A stretch of DNA of 64,000 nucleotides from the NCBI GenBank assembly GCA_964468045.1, contig CAYXTO010000009.1, positions 66,306 to 130,305 of the forward strand. The letters run 5' to 3'. Of the stretch, positions 43,659 to 52,652 are shown piece after piece. How positions within the stretch are numbered: position 1 is the stretch's first letter; each line of letters opens with the position of its first letter. The notes beneath the pieces were generated by a model. It was not told the origin of the DNA, ran no database searches, and saw only the letters and a program-made list of their open reading frames with translations. A program made the translations under genes and the position numbers. Origin of the DNA: JAWKXU01 sp964468045. GTDB lineage: Bacteria > Pseudomonadota > Alphaproteobacteria > Sphingomonadales > Sphingomonadaceae.

Positions 43659-45070
43659 TGTCCGGCACGTATGATCTTATCGTTCTCGGGTCTGGCCCCG
43701 GCGGCTATGTCGCGGCGATCCGCGCGGTCCAACTCGGGCTGAAGACCGCGATCGTGGAGCGGGAAAGCCTGGGCGGGATCTGCCTCAACTGGGGCTGCAT
43801 CCCGACCAAGGCGCTGCTGCGCTCGGCCGAGATCTATCACTACATGCAACATGCCAAGGATTACGGCCTCGCCGCGGAGAAGATCAGCGCGGATCTGGAG
43901 GCGGTGGTCAAGCGCAGCCGGGGCGTGGCGAAGCAGCTCAATCAGGGCGTCACGCATCTGATGAAGAAGAACAAGATCACGGTGCATATGGGCGAGGGCG
44001 CCTTCAAGTCCGCCAATACGCTGGAAGTGAAGGGCGAGAAAGGCACGGAAACTCTCACGGCCAAGCATATCATCGTCGCGACGGGGGCGAGGGCGCGCGA
44101 TCTTCCCTTTGCTCCGGCTGACGGCAAGCGGGTGTGGACCTATCGCCATGCGATGACCCCGCCGGAAATGCCCAGCAAGCTACTGGTGATCGGCTCCGGC
44201 GCGATCGGGATCGAATTCGCCAGCTTCTACAACGATATGGGCGCGGATGTGACGGTGGTCGAAATGCTCGACCGGATCGTGCCGGTCGAAGATGCCGAGA
44301 TCTCCGCCTTCCTCGAAAAGGCGCTGACGAAGCAGGGTATCAAGGTCATGACTAGCGCCGCGCTGGAGGAACTGAAGCCCGGTGCAGACAAGGTTTCTGC
44401 CAAGATCAAAGGCAAGGACGGCAAGGTCACTTCCAGCGAATACAGCCATGTGATCGTCGCCATCGGCATCCAGCCCAACACCGAGAATATCGGTCTCGAT
44501 AAGCTAGGCGTGAAGACGGATCGCGGTTTCATCCAGATCGACGATTATGGCCGTACAGGCGTGAAGGGCGTGTGGGCGATCGGCGATTGCACGCCGGGGC
44601 CGTGGCTGGCGCACAAGGCCAGCCATGAAGGGGTGACGGCTGCGGAGGCTGTCGCAAAGGAGCTCGGCAACAAGGATGTTCATCCGCATCCATTGGATCG
44701 GCGCAACATTCCCGGCTGCACCTACTGCCATCCGCAAATCGCCAGCGTCGGCCTGACCGAGGCCAAAGCCAAGGAAGCCGGTCACGAGATCAAGGTCGGC
44801 AATTTTCCGTTCATCGGCAACGGCAAGGCTATCGCGCTGGGTGAAGCGGAAGGCTTCATCAAGACGGTGTTCGATGCAAAGACCGGCGAATTGCTGGGGG
44901 CTCACATGATCGGCGCGGAAGTGACCGAGCTGATCCAGGGCTATGTGGTCGGCAAGCAGCTCGAAACGACGGAATCCGAGCTCATGCAGGCCATATTCCC
45001 GCACCCGACCTTATCCGAGATGATGCACGAAAGCGTGCTCGCCGCATACGGACGCGCCTTGCACTTCTGA
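43658..45070 (+). CDS. lpdA: dihydrolipoamide dehydrogenase (E3)
   Basis: Flavoprotein that reoxidises dihydrolipoamide with NAD+. The 470 residues show the N-terminal FAD motif LGSGPGGYVAAIRA, the redox disulfide in GGICLNWGCIPTKALL, the NAD motif VIGSGAIGIEFASFY, the second FAD segment VWAIGDCTPGPWLAHKASHEG and the dimer-interface His-Glu pair in IFPHPTLSEMMHES. It shares its first base with the thioesterase stop and closes the pdh gene cluster. Confidence 0.97.
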   Translation: MSGTYDLIVLGSGPGGYVAAIRAVQLGLKTAIVERESLGGICLNWGCIPTKALLRSAEIYHYMQHAKDYGLAAEKISADLEAVVKRSRGVAKQLNQGVTHLMKKNKITVHMGEGAFKSANTLEVKGEKGTETLTAKHIIVATGARARDLPFAPADGKRVWTYRHAMTPPEMPSKLLVIGSGAIGIEFASFYNDMGADVTVVEMLDRIVPVEDAEISAFLEKALTKQGIKVMTSAALEELKPGADKVSAKIKGKDGKVTSSEYSHVIVAIGIQPNTENIGLDKLGVKTDRGFIQIDDYGRTGVKGVWAIGDCTPGPWLAHKASHEGVTAAEAVAKELGNKDVHPHPLDRRNIPGCTYCHPQIASVGLTEAKAKEAGHEIKVGNFPFIGNGKAIALGEAEGFIKTVFDAKTGELLGAHMIGAEVTELIQGYVVGKQLETTESELMQAIFPHPTLSEMMHESVLAAYGRALHF

Positions 45071-45108
45071 CAATCGTCGCGCCTCCCATCCCATCCTGCA
45101 CGTTTCGT

Positions 45109-45122
45109 CTCCCGCGCGGGAG
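45109..45122 (+). other. 14-bp perfect palindrome after lpdA
   Basis: CTCCCGCGCGGGAG is a perfect palindrome 40 bp after the lpdA stop. It may be a terminator stem without a U-run or a protein-binding site. Nothing else recognisable lies between lpdA and the small frame at 45165. Confidence 0.3.
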
Positions 45123-45164
45123 CCTTCAGAGGTTTCCGGCGTTGAAGGGCTACGGAGACGAGCG

Positions 45165-45341
45165 ATGGAATATGAAATCGATTTTCAACCGTTGGATCCG
45201 ATAACCAACAATCCCAGCCTCGATAATGATACTCCCGTAAATCCGCTGCGGCGCGCCAAGATCGCTGCGGACCGAAGGGACCTCAGGAATGGCAGGGGCC
45301 CCCGGGCGCTCGCCATTCCTGAAGAAGAAGCCTGCTACTGA
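45165..45341 (+). CDS. possible small protein, 58 residues
   Basis: An ATG with a GGAG-type SD (about 45153) opens a 58-codon frame. The product is hydrophilic, begins MEYEIDFQPLDPITNNPSL, has a central Arg-rich part (RRAKIAADRRDLRNGRG) and ends in acidic EEEACY. No family was recognised. The frame ends 11 bp before the IS630 target site, so it is intact. Coding status is uncertain. Confidence 0.3.
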   Translation: MEYEIDFQPLDPITNNPSLDNDTPVNPLRRAKIAADRRDLRNGRGPRALAIPEEEACY

Positions 45342-45354
45342 CTTCCCTCATTTA

Positions 45355-45378
45355 GACACTGATGACATTACATTGACG
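45355..45378 (+). repeat. IS630 left terminal inverted repeat
   Basis: Matches the right repeat at about 19 of 24 positions; core TGATGACATT followed by ATTGAC. Confidence 0.7.
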
Positions 45379-46262
45379 CATAGCCTGAGTTTTTGAGGTA
45401 GTTGGCGCATTCATCGGGTGGGAAGTGATCGAGCAACGCGCCTATCCGGCGCCATGTGGCCTCGACGGATCGCTCTGCGGCTTTGCGCAGGAGGTGCTTG
45501 AGCTTGGCGAAGACCTGCTCGATCGGGTTAAGGTCCGGGCTGTAAGGCGGCAGGAACAGGAGGCGTGCACCCTTGGCCCTGATGGCGGCTCTGACGGCAG
45601 GCCGCTTGTGGCTGGAGAGGTTGTCCATGATGACGATGTCGCCGGGTCCGAGCGTGGGGCACAGTTGCTCCTCGACCCATGCGGTGAAGCTGGCCGCGTT
45701 GATCGGCTGACCGAAGACGAAGGGCGCATCGATTCGGTCGCAGCGCAGCGCGGCGATGAAGGTCATCGTCTTCCAATGGCCATAGGGCGCCTTGGCATGG
45801 AGGCGCTGGCCGACCGGAGCCCAGCCCCGCAGCGGCGCCATGTTGGTCTTGGCCCAGGTCTCGTCAACGAAGACGAGGCGTGCCGGATCAGGCCGGGCTT
45901 GAAACTTCATCCACTGCGCGCACCGCCGGGCGATCTTCAGCCTCAGTTGCTCGGCGGGGAGAACGCTTTTTTTTGAAGCTCAACCCCTCGGCATGGGCGA
46001 AGCGCCAGACTTGCACGTAATCGACCTTCACCCCGCGCTCAGCCAGCTCGGCAACCAACCCGCGCAAGGTGAAGTCGCTGCCCGTCCGTTCCAGCAGCCA
46101 GTCGCGCAGGTCGCCTGTCAGCAGCCGGGCCTTGTGGCCGCCGATCTGTGCAGGCGCGACAGTCCCGGTCTGCCGGTGCCGCTTCACCCACTTGATCGCG
46201 CTGCTCTCCGAAATCCTGAAGGCTCGTACCATGCCATGCTGGCCTCCATCTCCAGCAGACAT
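45368..46262 (-). pseudogene. IS630-family transposase, split between frames
   Basis: DDE-type transposase spread over two frames. The first part (46262 leftward) has a helix-turn-helix (FRISESSAIKWVKRHRQTG) and TLRGLVAELAERGVKVDYVQVWRF. The second part (45910 leftward) has the catalytic residues: Asp in LVFVDETW, Asp in IVIMDNLSSHK and Glu in DLNPIEQVFAKLK. The switch falls at a run of eight A's (minus strand, about 45967-45974). With seven A's the frames would join in one continuous protein running FKK then SVLPAEQLRLK. IS630 elements often use slippage at such runs, so low activity is possible. The first ~20 codons of the usual N-terminus also appear out of frame. Confidence 0.8.
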
Positions 46263-46301
46263 CGTGAATCACATCTCGCAGCGCTTGGGAATCCCCAATC
46301 G

Positions 46302-46325
46302 AGTCAATCCAATGTCATCACGCTC
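46302..46325 (-). repeat. IS630 right terminal inverted repeat
   Basis: Inward sequence starts GAGCGTGATGACATT and continues with ATTGACTC; partner of the left repeat. Confidence 0.7.
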
Positions 46326-47622
46326 TAGTCGCCTTGCCCAGCGCCTGATCGAGATCGGCGATAAGGTCATCCGCATCTTCGATACCAATCGAGAGGCGCA
46401 CCACATCGTCCCCCGCGCCCGCCGCCTCTCGTTGTTCCGGCGTCAGCTGGCGGTGGGTGGTCGATGCAGAATGGATCACCAGCGAACGCGCATCCCCGAG
46501 ATTGGCCAGGTGGCTGAACAGCTGCAGCGCATCGACCAGCTTGATGCAGGCCTCGTAACCGCCTTTTACACCGAATGTGAACAGCGCCCCGGCGCCCTTG
46601 GGGTAAAGCTTTTTCGCGCGCTTGTAATAAGGCGATGATTTGAGCCCCGCATAGGATACGAAGCTCACCCGGTCATCCGCTTCCAGCCACTCGGCGACTT
46701 TCCTGGCGTTGGCAACATGCTTCTGCATCCTCAGACTCAAGGTTTCGATACCAAGAATGGTCTGAAAGGCATTCATCGGGGCCATGGTCATCCCCAAGTC
46801 CCGCAAGCCCACCGCATGGCTGTGCAAGGTATAGGCCAACGCTCCGAACGCCTGGTGAAACGTCAATCCATGATAGGCGGGTTCCGGTTGGGAAAGCGAC
46901 GGGAACTTGTCGGATGCCGACCAGTCGAACTTTCCGGAATCGATAATCGCGCCGCCCATCGAGGTCCCGTTGCCTGATAGATATTTCGTCGTGGAATGGA
47001 GCACGAGGGTCGCCCCTTGGTCGATCGGCTTGCAGAGATAGGGCGTGGCGCTGGTGTTATCGACGATCAGCGGCACGCCCTTGCGGTCTGCGATGGCCGC
47101 GATCTTCGGCAGGTCGGTGACATGCCCGCCGGGATTGGAGACGCTTTCGCAGAAGATCGCCTTGGTCCGCTTGTTGCAGGCCCGCGCCACTTCACCGGGA
47201 TTTTCGAGATCCACAAAGCGGCTCTGCCATCCGAACCGTTTGATCGTGTGCGAAAACTGCGTGACCGAACCACCATAGAGCCGATTGGAGACGACAACGT
47301 TGTCGCCGGGCATCATCAGGGGGAACAGCGCCATGATCTGCGCGGCATGGCCGGATGAACAGCAAGTCGCCCCAGCACCTCCTTCAAGCGCCGCAAGCCG
47401 CGCCTGCAAGGCATTTACGGTGGGATTGGTCAGCCGGGAATAGATGTAGCCCACTTCCTCCAGATTGAAGAGGCGCGCCGCATGATCCGCATCCCGGAAG
47501 AGATAGGCCGTATTCTGGTAGATCGGCACCTGCCTCGCGCCCGTCGCCGGATCGCCATCCCACCCTGCATGGACCTGCAATGTGTCGAAGGACAGCGCGG
47601 GGGTTTCTGCGTTGGTGGACAT
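46318..47622 (-). CDS. metY: O-acetylhomoserine sulfhydrylase
   Basis: PLP enzyme making homocysteine from O-acetylhomoserine and sulfide in methionine synthesis. The 434 residues show the family start LSFDTLQVHAGWDGDPATGARQVPIYQNTAYLF, SSGHAAQIMALF, the PLP lysine in VLHSTTKYLSGNGT near residue 210, and the C-terminal LVIHSASTTHRQL and VVRLSIGIEDADDLIADLDQALGKAT. The ATG at 47622 has a strong AGGAG SD. The last two residues and the stop come from the inserted IS630 end; without it the reading would be Lys-stop. No SAM riboswitch was recognised in the 220-bp leader. Confidence 0.94.
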   Translation of the reverse strand: MSTNAETPALSFDTLQVHAGWDGDPATGARQVPIYQNTAYLFRDADHAARLFNLEEVGYIYSRLTNPTVNALQARLAALEGGAGATCCSSGHAAQIMALFPLMMPGDNVVVSNRLYGGSVTQFSHTIKRFGWQSRFVDLENPGEVARACNKRTKAIFCESVSNPGGHVTDLPKIAAIADRKGVPLIVDNTSATPYLCKPIDQGATLVLHSTTKYLSGNGTSMGGAIIDSGKFDWSASDKFPSLSQPEPAYHGLTFHQAFGALAYTLHSHAVGLRDLGMTMAPMNAFQTILGIETLSLRMQKHVANARKVAEWLEADDRVSFVSYAGLKSSPYYKRAKKLYPKGAGALFTFGVKGGYEACIKLVDALQLFSHLANLGDARSLVIHSASTTHRQLTPEQREAAGAGDDVVRLSIGIEDADDLIADLDQALGKATRA

Positions 47623-47842
47623 GTCACTCCTCTCAGCCGGGATCGCTTCAGATATTCTGCTCAAGACGACGATGCTTACCTGCTTCCGCATGGTGGCGAC
47701 AAGTCCGTGAAGAATGAACCGGCCCGAGCAGTTTTCCGCGAGACGTTCTTATCGTTTGTAAAAGCTGCGGCCCGGAGGGTAGGGTGCCCGATGCCATCGC
47801 AAGTCAGTGCGAATGGTCAATGATAAGGGATGGGATGCGCGG

Positions 47843-48352
47843 ATGTTCAATGGTGTGGAAGGAATCGTTCAAACCGGTTTCGTGGTGAGCGATATCGACA
47901 GGGCAATCGACCGATGGGTCGCGCGTGGCGCGGGGCCGTTCCGGGTCTTCCGGGATATCGAGGTCGAGCTCACCTATCGCGGTCAGCCTGCCGTGGTGAA
48001 GCTGCATCTGGCGCTCGGCCAGTTCGATGGCGTCCAGATCGAACTCATGCAACCGCTCTCGGAAGCTCCCTCGATCTATCATGACAGCTTCCCGGACGGC
48101 TTTCCCGAGGAAGGCCTGCATCACGTCGGCATGATCGCATCCGACTATGACCTGTTTGTCGAGAAACATGCCAAGGAAGGCAGGCCGCTGGTCCTCAATG
48201 GTGTTTTCTCGGGCTATCGGTTCGGATTCATCGACACGCGCGACACAATGGGCTTCATGCTCGAAGCCTTCGAAAAGACCCCGTCGCTCCTGGCCTTCTT
48301 CGACGAGATCAAGGAGCTCAGCCACAAGGAATCGTCCGGCGCGGCGACATGA
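47843..48352 (+). CDS. VOC (glyoxalase/bleomycin-resistance fold) family protein
   Basis: A 169-residue protein of the vicinal oxygen chelate superfamily, Glyoxalase_4 type. It starts with EGIVQTGFVVSDIDRAIDRWVARGAGPF, which places a possible metal ligand position at the QTGFVV strand (no His there), then LHHVGMIASDYD with the second-half His. Metal ligands are only partly visible, so activity is open. In-frame starts at 47807 (GTG) and 47813 (ATG) would add about ten residues. First gene of a rightward cluster with the acyl-CoA-dehydrogenase-fold enzyme and the kinase; it diverges from metY. Confidence 0.8.
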   Translation: MFNGVEGIVQTGFVVSDIDRAIDRWVARGAGPFRVFRDIEVELTYRGQPAVVKLHLALGQFDGVQIELMQPLSEAPSIYHDSFPDGFPEEGLHHVGMIASDYDLFVEKHAKEGRPLVLNGVFSGYRFGFIDTRDTMGFMLEAFEKTPSLLAFFDEIKELSHKESSGAAT

Positions 48353-48398
48353 CCGATCGGCATTCCCGGAGAAAAGCAGGGACCAGAAGGCCAAACGC

Positions 48399-49556
48399 AT
48401 GACAATTTCCCAGACGCTCGTCGAGAAGGCCCATGATCTCGCGACAGTCTTCGCACAAAGAGCGGGATTAGAGGATGAGCGCCGCGCTCCCCTGGACGAG
48501 ACCATTCAGGACATGATCGACAGCGGTATCCTGGCAACGCTCGCGCCCGCCATCTATGGCGGACACGAACAGGACTTCGCCACCGCCGCCAGGATCATAC
48601 AGATATTGAGCGCCGCCAACCCGTCGGCAGGTTGGGTCGCGGCATTCTACATCGGCGCGGCATGGCGGGTGAACCTGTTTCCCGAAGAAGCCCAGCGCGA
48701 GATCTTCGCGGACAAGCCCTTTGTCCTGAGCGCCGGACAAGCCGCCCCGCTGCGAGAGGTCATCCGCGTGCCCGGCGGCTATCGCATCAGTGGCCAGACA
48801 CCCTGGGGTTCCGGCTCGGTCCATGCCGAATGGATCGTCTTCATGGGCATCGCGAAAGGTGGCGACGAAGAACCCGCGCCGATGACATTCGTGGTTCCCC
48901 GAGCGGAGACCGAAGTGCTGGATACCTGGCACATCGCGGGCATGCGTGGGACGGGCAGCAACGACATCAAGGTCGAGGACGTGTTCGTCCCGCATCATCG
49001 CGCTTCCCCTTTTCTTGACGTGCTCGAAGGAACCACGGCCGGGCAGGCGGTCCATGCCAATCCCATGTATCAATTCCCGTTCATTCCGTTTCTCATGGTG
49101 GAAGTGATACCAGTCGTTACCGGGATCATGAGGGGTGCGACGACCGCCTTCGAGGCGCGCGTGCGGGAACGGCATGGCACGATCAGCGGCGCCAAGGCCA
49201 TTGCCAAGCAGGCCACGCAGATGCGCCTGGGAAGGGCGCTTGCAACCGCCGACGCGGCGGAGACGCTGTTGGTAGACCTGATGGGCTCGCTCAAGCCGCA
49301 TCCCGGCCAGAGGGACCGGTTGTATCGCAATGCGATGAAGATGAAGGGCGCTTACATCACGGATCTTTGCCGCAATGGCGTGAATGACATCGCGAAGGGG
49401 ATCGGGGGTGATGGCTTTCGCGATCATTCGCCCTTGCAGCGCTATTTTCGGGATATCAATGTCCTGGCGGTCCACGCCTTCCTGGACATCGACACAGCCG
49501 CCGAGACCACCGGCTGCCTCCATCTCGGCCTGCCAACAGACGATCCCCTGATTTGA
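48399..49556 (+). CDS. acyl-CoA dehydrogenase-fold flavin enzyme (HsaA-like)
   Basis: A 385-residue protein with the acyl-CoA dehydrogenase fold. Sequence such as LAPAIYGGHEQDFATAARIIQILSAANPSAGWVAAFY and the C-terminal region resemble group D flavin monooxygenases (HsaA, HpaB-like, DszC) rather than true dehydrogenases, because the catalytic Glu/Asp region of dehydrogenases is not evident. Visible are SGQTPWGSGSVHAEWIVFMG, GMRGTGSNDIKVEDVFVPHH, and C-terminal DGFRDHSPLQRYFRDINVLAVHAFLD. Probably hydroxylates an aromatic or polycyclic substrate with reduced flavin supplied elsewhere. No reductase gene is nearby. Confidence 0.8.
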   Translation: MTISQTLVEKAHDLATVFAQRAGLEDERRAPLDETIQDMIDSGILATLAPAIYGGHEQDFATAARIIQILSAANPSAGWVAAFYIGAAWRVNLFPEEAQREIFADKPFVLSAGQAAPLREVIRVPGGYRISGQTPWGSGSVHAEWIVFMGIAKGGDEEPAPMTFVVPRAETEVLDTWHIAGMRGTGSNDIKVEDVFVPHHRASPFLDVLEGTTAGQAVHANPMYQFPFIPFLMVEVIPVVTGIMRGATTAFEARVRERHGTISGAKAIAKQATQMRLGRALATADAAETLLVDLMGSLKPHPGQRDRLYRNAMKMKGAYITDLCRNGVNDIAKGIGGDGFRDHSPLQRYFRDINVLAVHAFLDIDTAAETTGCLHLGLPTDDPLI

Positions 49557-49617
49557 CTGACGCTGCACTGCCGGGGCCATCAGCCCAGCGACAACCTGTC
49601 CGTGAAGGAGTGATGCA

Positions 49618-50688
49618 ATGACGGGGACGGCCCGCCTGCTGGATTCATTGAAGGAGATTGACGAGCCCTGGCTCGAACAGGTTCTGCGCGGCGCGGGCTA
49701 CGAAGCCAGCATAAAAGCCTTCAGGCTGGAGCCGATCGGCGCCGGCAATGTCAGTGATACTGCTCGCATCGTGATCGAGGCGGAAGGAAACGCGCCTCCC
49801 TCGGTCGTGGCCAAGTTCCGGCCGGCAAGCGAAGAAGCCCATACGCATGGAATGGGGAGCAAGGCATATTCCATAGAGGCCGGAACATATCAGCTGTTCC
49901 AGGAAGTTTCCGATGGTTGCCGGACACCCGTCGTATTCTCGCTGAATGCGACCGACGACAATATCAATCTCGTGATGGAAGATCTCAGCTTCGTCACGCG
50001 GCCAGGCAACCAGGTCGCTGGCTGCAGCATCAAGGATGCAGAGGCGACGGTGCTGCAACTCGCCAGGTTGCATCGCACTTTCTGGCCGACCTCAGAGGAT
50101 AACGCGCCTTCCTGGGCAATTCGCATGCCGATTGCCGGCAATTACTGGGTGGAAGTGCTGCAGACCGCCGCGCCCATTGTTGCGGAACGCTTCGCGGAGG
50201 ACCTTCCCCCGCAGCATATCGAACTCGTCAGCGAGGCTGCCACGCTGAGCCGCGCCTGGCACGACCTCAGGCATTCCGCGATGACCATCACCCATGGCGA
50301 TCCCCGCGTTGACAACGTTCTGTTCGATGATGCGCGCGGCGGTGAAGCCATTCTGATCGACTGGCAGGTGACCGGCGTCAGGAACCCGATGCACGATGTC
50401 GGTTACTTCCTTTCGGGTAGCGTATCGATAGCGGACCGGCGCAAGTGCGAGCATGACCTGCTTGACCTGTATGCGGAAGAATTCGGCAGGCCTGGCGAGT
50501 ATACGCGCGGCCAGATCGAAGACGACTATCGCGTACAACTCGTCAGCGGGCTGATGACCACGGCAGCAGCCGTCGCATTGTTGCCTGATATCCCCAAGGT
50601 CAATGAATTGCTGCTGGCCCTGCTGGAACGCAACTGCGCCGCAGTTCACGATTGGCAGTCGCTAGGGGCAATCAGGAATTCCGCGTGA
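49618..50688 (+). CDS. APH-type kinase-like phosphotransferase
   Basis: A 356-residue protein of the aminoglycoside phosphotransferase/choline kinase-like fold, similar to the EcKinase-like proteins found in sphingomonad catabolic clusters. The Brenner motif is HGDPRVDNVLFDD (catalytic Asp, near residue 227) and the Mg-binding motif ILIDWQVTGV. VVAKFRPASEE near residue 64 supplies the ATP-binding Lys. Substrate unknown; being in tandem with a VOC protein and a flavin enzyme suggests a small-molecule modification step in degradation. SD (AAGGAG) precedes the ATG. Confidence 0.82.
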   Translation: MTGTARLLDSLKEIDEPWLEQVLRGAGYEASIKAFRLEPIGAGNVSDTARIVIEAEGNAPPSVVAKFRPASEEAHTHGMGSKAYSIEAGTYQLFQEVSDGCRTPVVFSLNATDDNINLVMEDLSFVTRPGNQVAGCSIKDAEATVLQLARLHRTFWPTSEDNAPSWAIRMPIAGNYWVEVLQTAAPIVAERFAEDLPPQHIELVSEAATLSRAWHDLRHSAMTITHGDPRVDNVLFDDARGGEAILIDWQVTGVRNPMHDVGYFLSGSVSIADRRKCEHDLLDLYAEEFGRPGEYTRGQIEDDYRVQLVSGLMTTAAAVALLPDIPKVNELLLALLERNCAAVHDWQSLGAIRNSA

Positions 50689-50736
50689 GCTGCGCCTGTT
50701 GATATTCGAGGAAGATCATCTGGTGCCCGCCATGCG

Positions 50737-52617
50737 CTACCAGCCGAACGTGACTCCCGCCCGGCCGCCGGTAGATCCCTTCATATTGCTTCCCGCCATG
50801 CCGGCATTCACCCAGACATTGTCCGATATTTTCGCGACGACAGCGCCTGAGTAACCCTGCTGCCCCCGGAAAGTCGCGACATTGAACGAAACGGCGAGCG
50901 TCTTGTCGGGCGGCATCATGGTGCCACCCATTGCAATGGCGACGGCCGTGCCTGCATAGGCACGCTTGATGTCCACCTGAAGATCAACCACCCTCTCTTC
51001 GATCAGGCTCGTGCGGCGATTCAGCGCATCGATGGCGCCGGGGCCAAGGTCCGACAAGGCAAGGTTCCCATCGAGGTCTGCCGTCACATAACGGGTAACC
51101 CCGCTTTGCGCGGCGGTGCTTTCCGCCGATACCAGACCGGGGATGGATACGGTCGCCGCAGTGGAACCGAGGGCGATCTGGCCTTGCCGCGTCGCCACGC
51201 TGCCTTGTCCCAGCGCTATGCTGTTCTCAGCCAGCGCTTGGGCATTTTCCCCGATGGCTATTGCCCGGCTGGCGCTCGCCAGAGCGCCATTCCCCAGAGC
51301 GATGGCGCTCTGGCCATTCGCGATGCTCCGGTTGCCCAAGGCAACCGCTCCGTCGCCATGGGCCTGATTGTCCGCGCCGATGGCAACCGCTCCCCGGCCA
51401 TTGGCGATATTGGGATCGCCTATGGCCACCGCGCCGTCTCCCGATGCGTGATTCCTCGAACCGATCGACACGGCCATGCCGTAGTCCGCAAGCGCTCCCT
51501 TGCCGATGGCAACCGCTGCCGGGCTTCCGGCAATGGCACCTTGCCCGATCGCGATGGCGTCACTTTCGGACGGAGTGGAAAGTAGAGCCACATCGGTCAT
51601 CAAGCCGTCGAGATCATAACGGAGCTTGCCGATTTCAGTAATCGCTTGTCCCGCGGTCGAATGGGCCGATTGGGCCGTCTGATCGACTTCCTCAAGCCGG
51701 ATATCCGCCGCATCCTGACGTTGCCCAAGCGCGATAGCTGTGCTGTTCGCCTGCTGGGCTGTCTTCTGGGCGGCACCCGCAGCGGCTTGCGCATCCTGCG
51801 CGCTCAACTGTGCTGCACCGGCAGCCAATTGCGCGCTTGCCCCTGTCTCCAAAGCCGTTTCCGCAGTGGTTTGTGCAGTAGCTGCGGCTGCGCCGGCGAT
51901 ATCAGCGCGCGCGCCGGCATCCACTGCCAGTTCCCGGGCCTTCTCGGCCGCGGTGCTTGCCGCTTCGGCTACTTCAAGCGATTGGCTGGCAGTATCCTGT
52001 GCTGCGCTGGCCATCGATTGTGCCGCATCTGCCGAGGATTGGGCCGCGTCGGCACGCTCGCTCGACGCTTGCGCCATTTTCTGGGCATTGAGAGCCGCCT
52101 CGCTGGCGCTGTCCGAAACGGCAACGGCTTGTCCAGCGGCCGCAAAGGCGTCGGCGGCTGTCGCTTGAGCGGAATCCGCCGTTTCCTGCGCATGCGCAGC
52201 TGCATCGATGGCGACGGCCAGTTGACCGACATTCACCGCATCGTAAGTGTCCGATCCTGACGCCACATTGGTGATCTGACGGCGGATCTGCTCGCTCGCA
52301 TTGCCTACCGACACCTCTCCGGAGGAAACTTCCACCTCCTCCAGAGCAAAGCCGACATATTTCTCAGCCTTGCGTTCGGTGGTCGAATTGCTTCCCAATG
52401 CGACTCCATTTTCAGTCATGGCTTTGGCATTTGCGCCAATCGCGACGGCAGCATTTGCCGCACTGCTTGCCTGGTAGCCGACTGCAGTGGCGTCATTGCC
52501 GGAGGCCGCGCTCCTGGTGCCGATGGCCGTTGCCTGGACACCGCTCGCTTCGGCCTTGGGCCCGCATGAGAAGGATGCCTCACCGCCAGCTTCAGCTTTC
52601 AGAGACAAGCAACCCAT
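50737..52617 (-). CDS. YadA-like trimeric autotransporter adhesin, N-terminally truncated?
   Basis: A 626-residue protein with head, stalk and anchor modules of trimeric autotransporters. Residues 1-80 are YadA-head repeats (ATAVGYQASSAANAAVAIGANA). Next is a neck (IRRQITNVASGSDTYDAVNVGQL), then about 200 residues of Ala/Gln-rich coiled-coil stalk (DSAQATAADAFAAAGQAV and similar). A second head of 14-residue repeats follows (AVAIGDPNIANGRG, AIALGNGALASASR). The last 80 residues form the YadA anchor, ending in the aromatic FGW. No signal peptide precedes the first head repeat, so export cannot be predicted as it stands. It starts 35 bp after the nuclease stop. Confidence 0.8.
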   Translation of the reverse strand: MGCLSLKAEAGGEASFSCGPKAEASGVQATAIGTRSAASGNDATAVGYQASSAANAAVAIGANAKAMTENGVALGSNSTTERKAEKYVGFALEEVEVSSGEVSVGNASEQIRRQITNVASGSDTYDAVNVGQLAVAIDAAAHAQETADSAQATAADAFAAAGQAVAVSDSASEAALNAQKMAQASSERADAAQSSADAAQSMASAAQDTASQSLEVAEAASTAAEKARELAVDAGARADIAGAAAATAQTTAETALETGASAQLAAGAAQLSAQDAQAAAGAAQKTAQQANSTAIALGQRQDAADIRLEEVDQTAQSAHSTAGQAITEIGKLRYDLDGLMTDVALLSTPSESDAIAIGQGAIAGSPAAVAIGKGALADYGMAVSIGSRNHASGDGAVAIGDPNIANGRGAVAIGADNQAHGDGAVALGNRSIANGQSAIALGNGALASASRAIAIGENAQALAENSIALGQGSVATRQGQIALGSTAATVSIPGLVSAESTAAQSGVTRYVTADLDGNLALSDLGPGAIDALNRRTSLIEERVVDLQVDIKRAYAGTAVAIAMGGTMMPPDKTLAVSFNVATFRGQQGYSGAVVAKISDNVWVNAGMAGSNMKGSTGGRAGVTFGW

Positions 52618-52652
52618 TGTCCTGTTTCCTTGTTGCTTGGGGGTGCCGCGTG

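Larger units (their letters stand above)
45355..46325 (-). mobile_element. IS630-family insertion sequence, 971 bp
   Basis: Terminal inverted repeats of about 24 bp, imperfect, begin GACACTGATGACATT at the left and GAGCGTGATGACATT at the right (read inward). A TA dinucleotide flanks each side (45353-45354 and 46326-46327), the target duplication expected for IS630/mariner elements. The transposase frames lie on the minus strand and are broken. The right end sits within the last codons of the sulfhydrylase gene. Confidence 0.85.

Noticed and set aside
47623..47842. Possible SAM riboswitch before metY
   Set aside because: I looked for SAM-II, SAM-V and SAH-type conserved blocks in the leader and did not find them.
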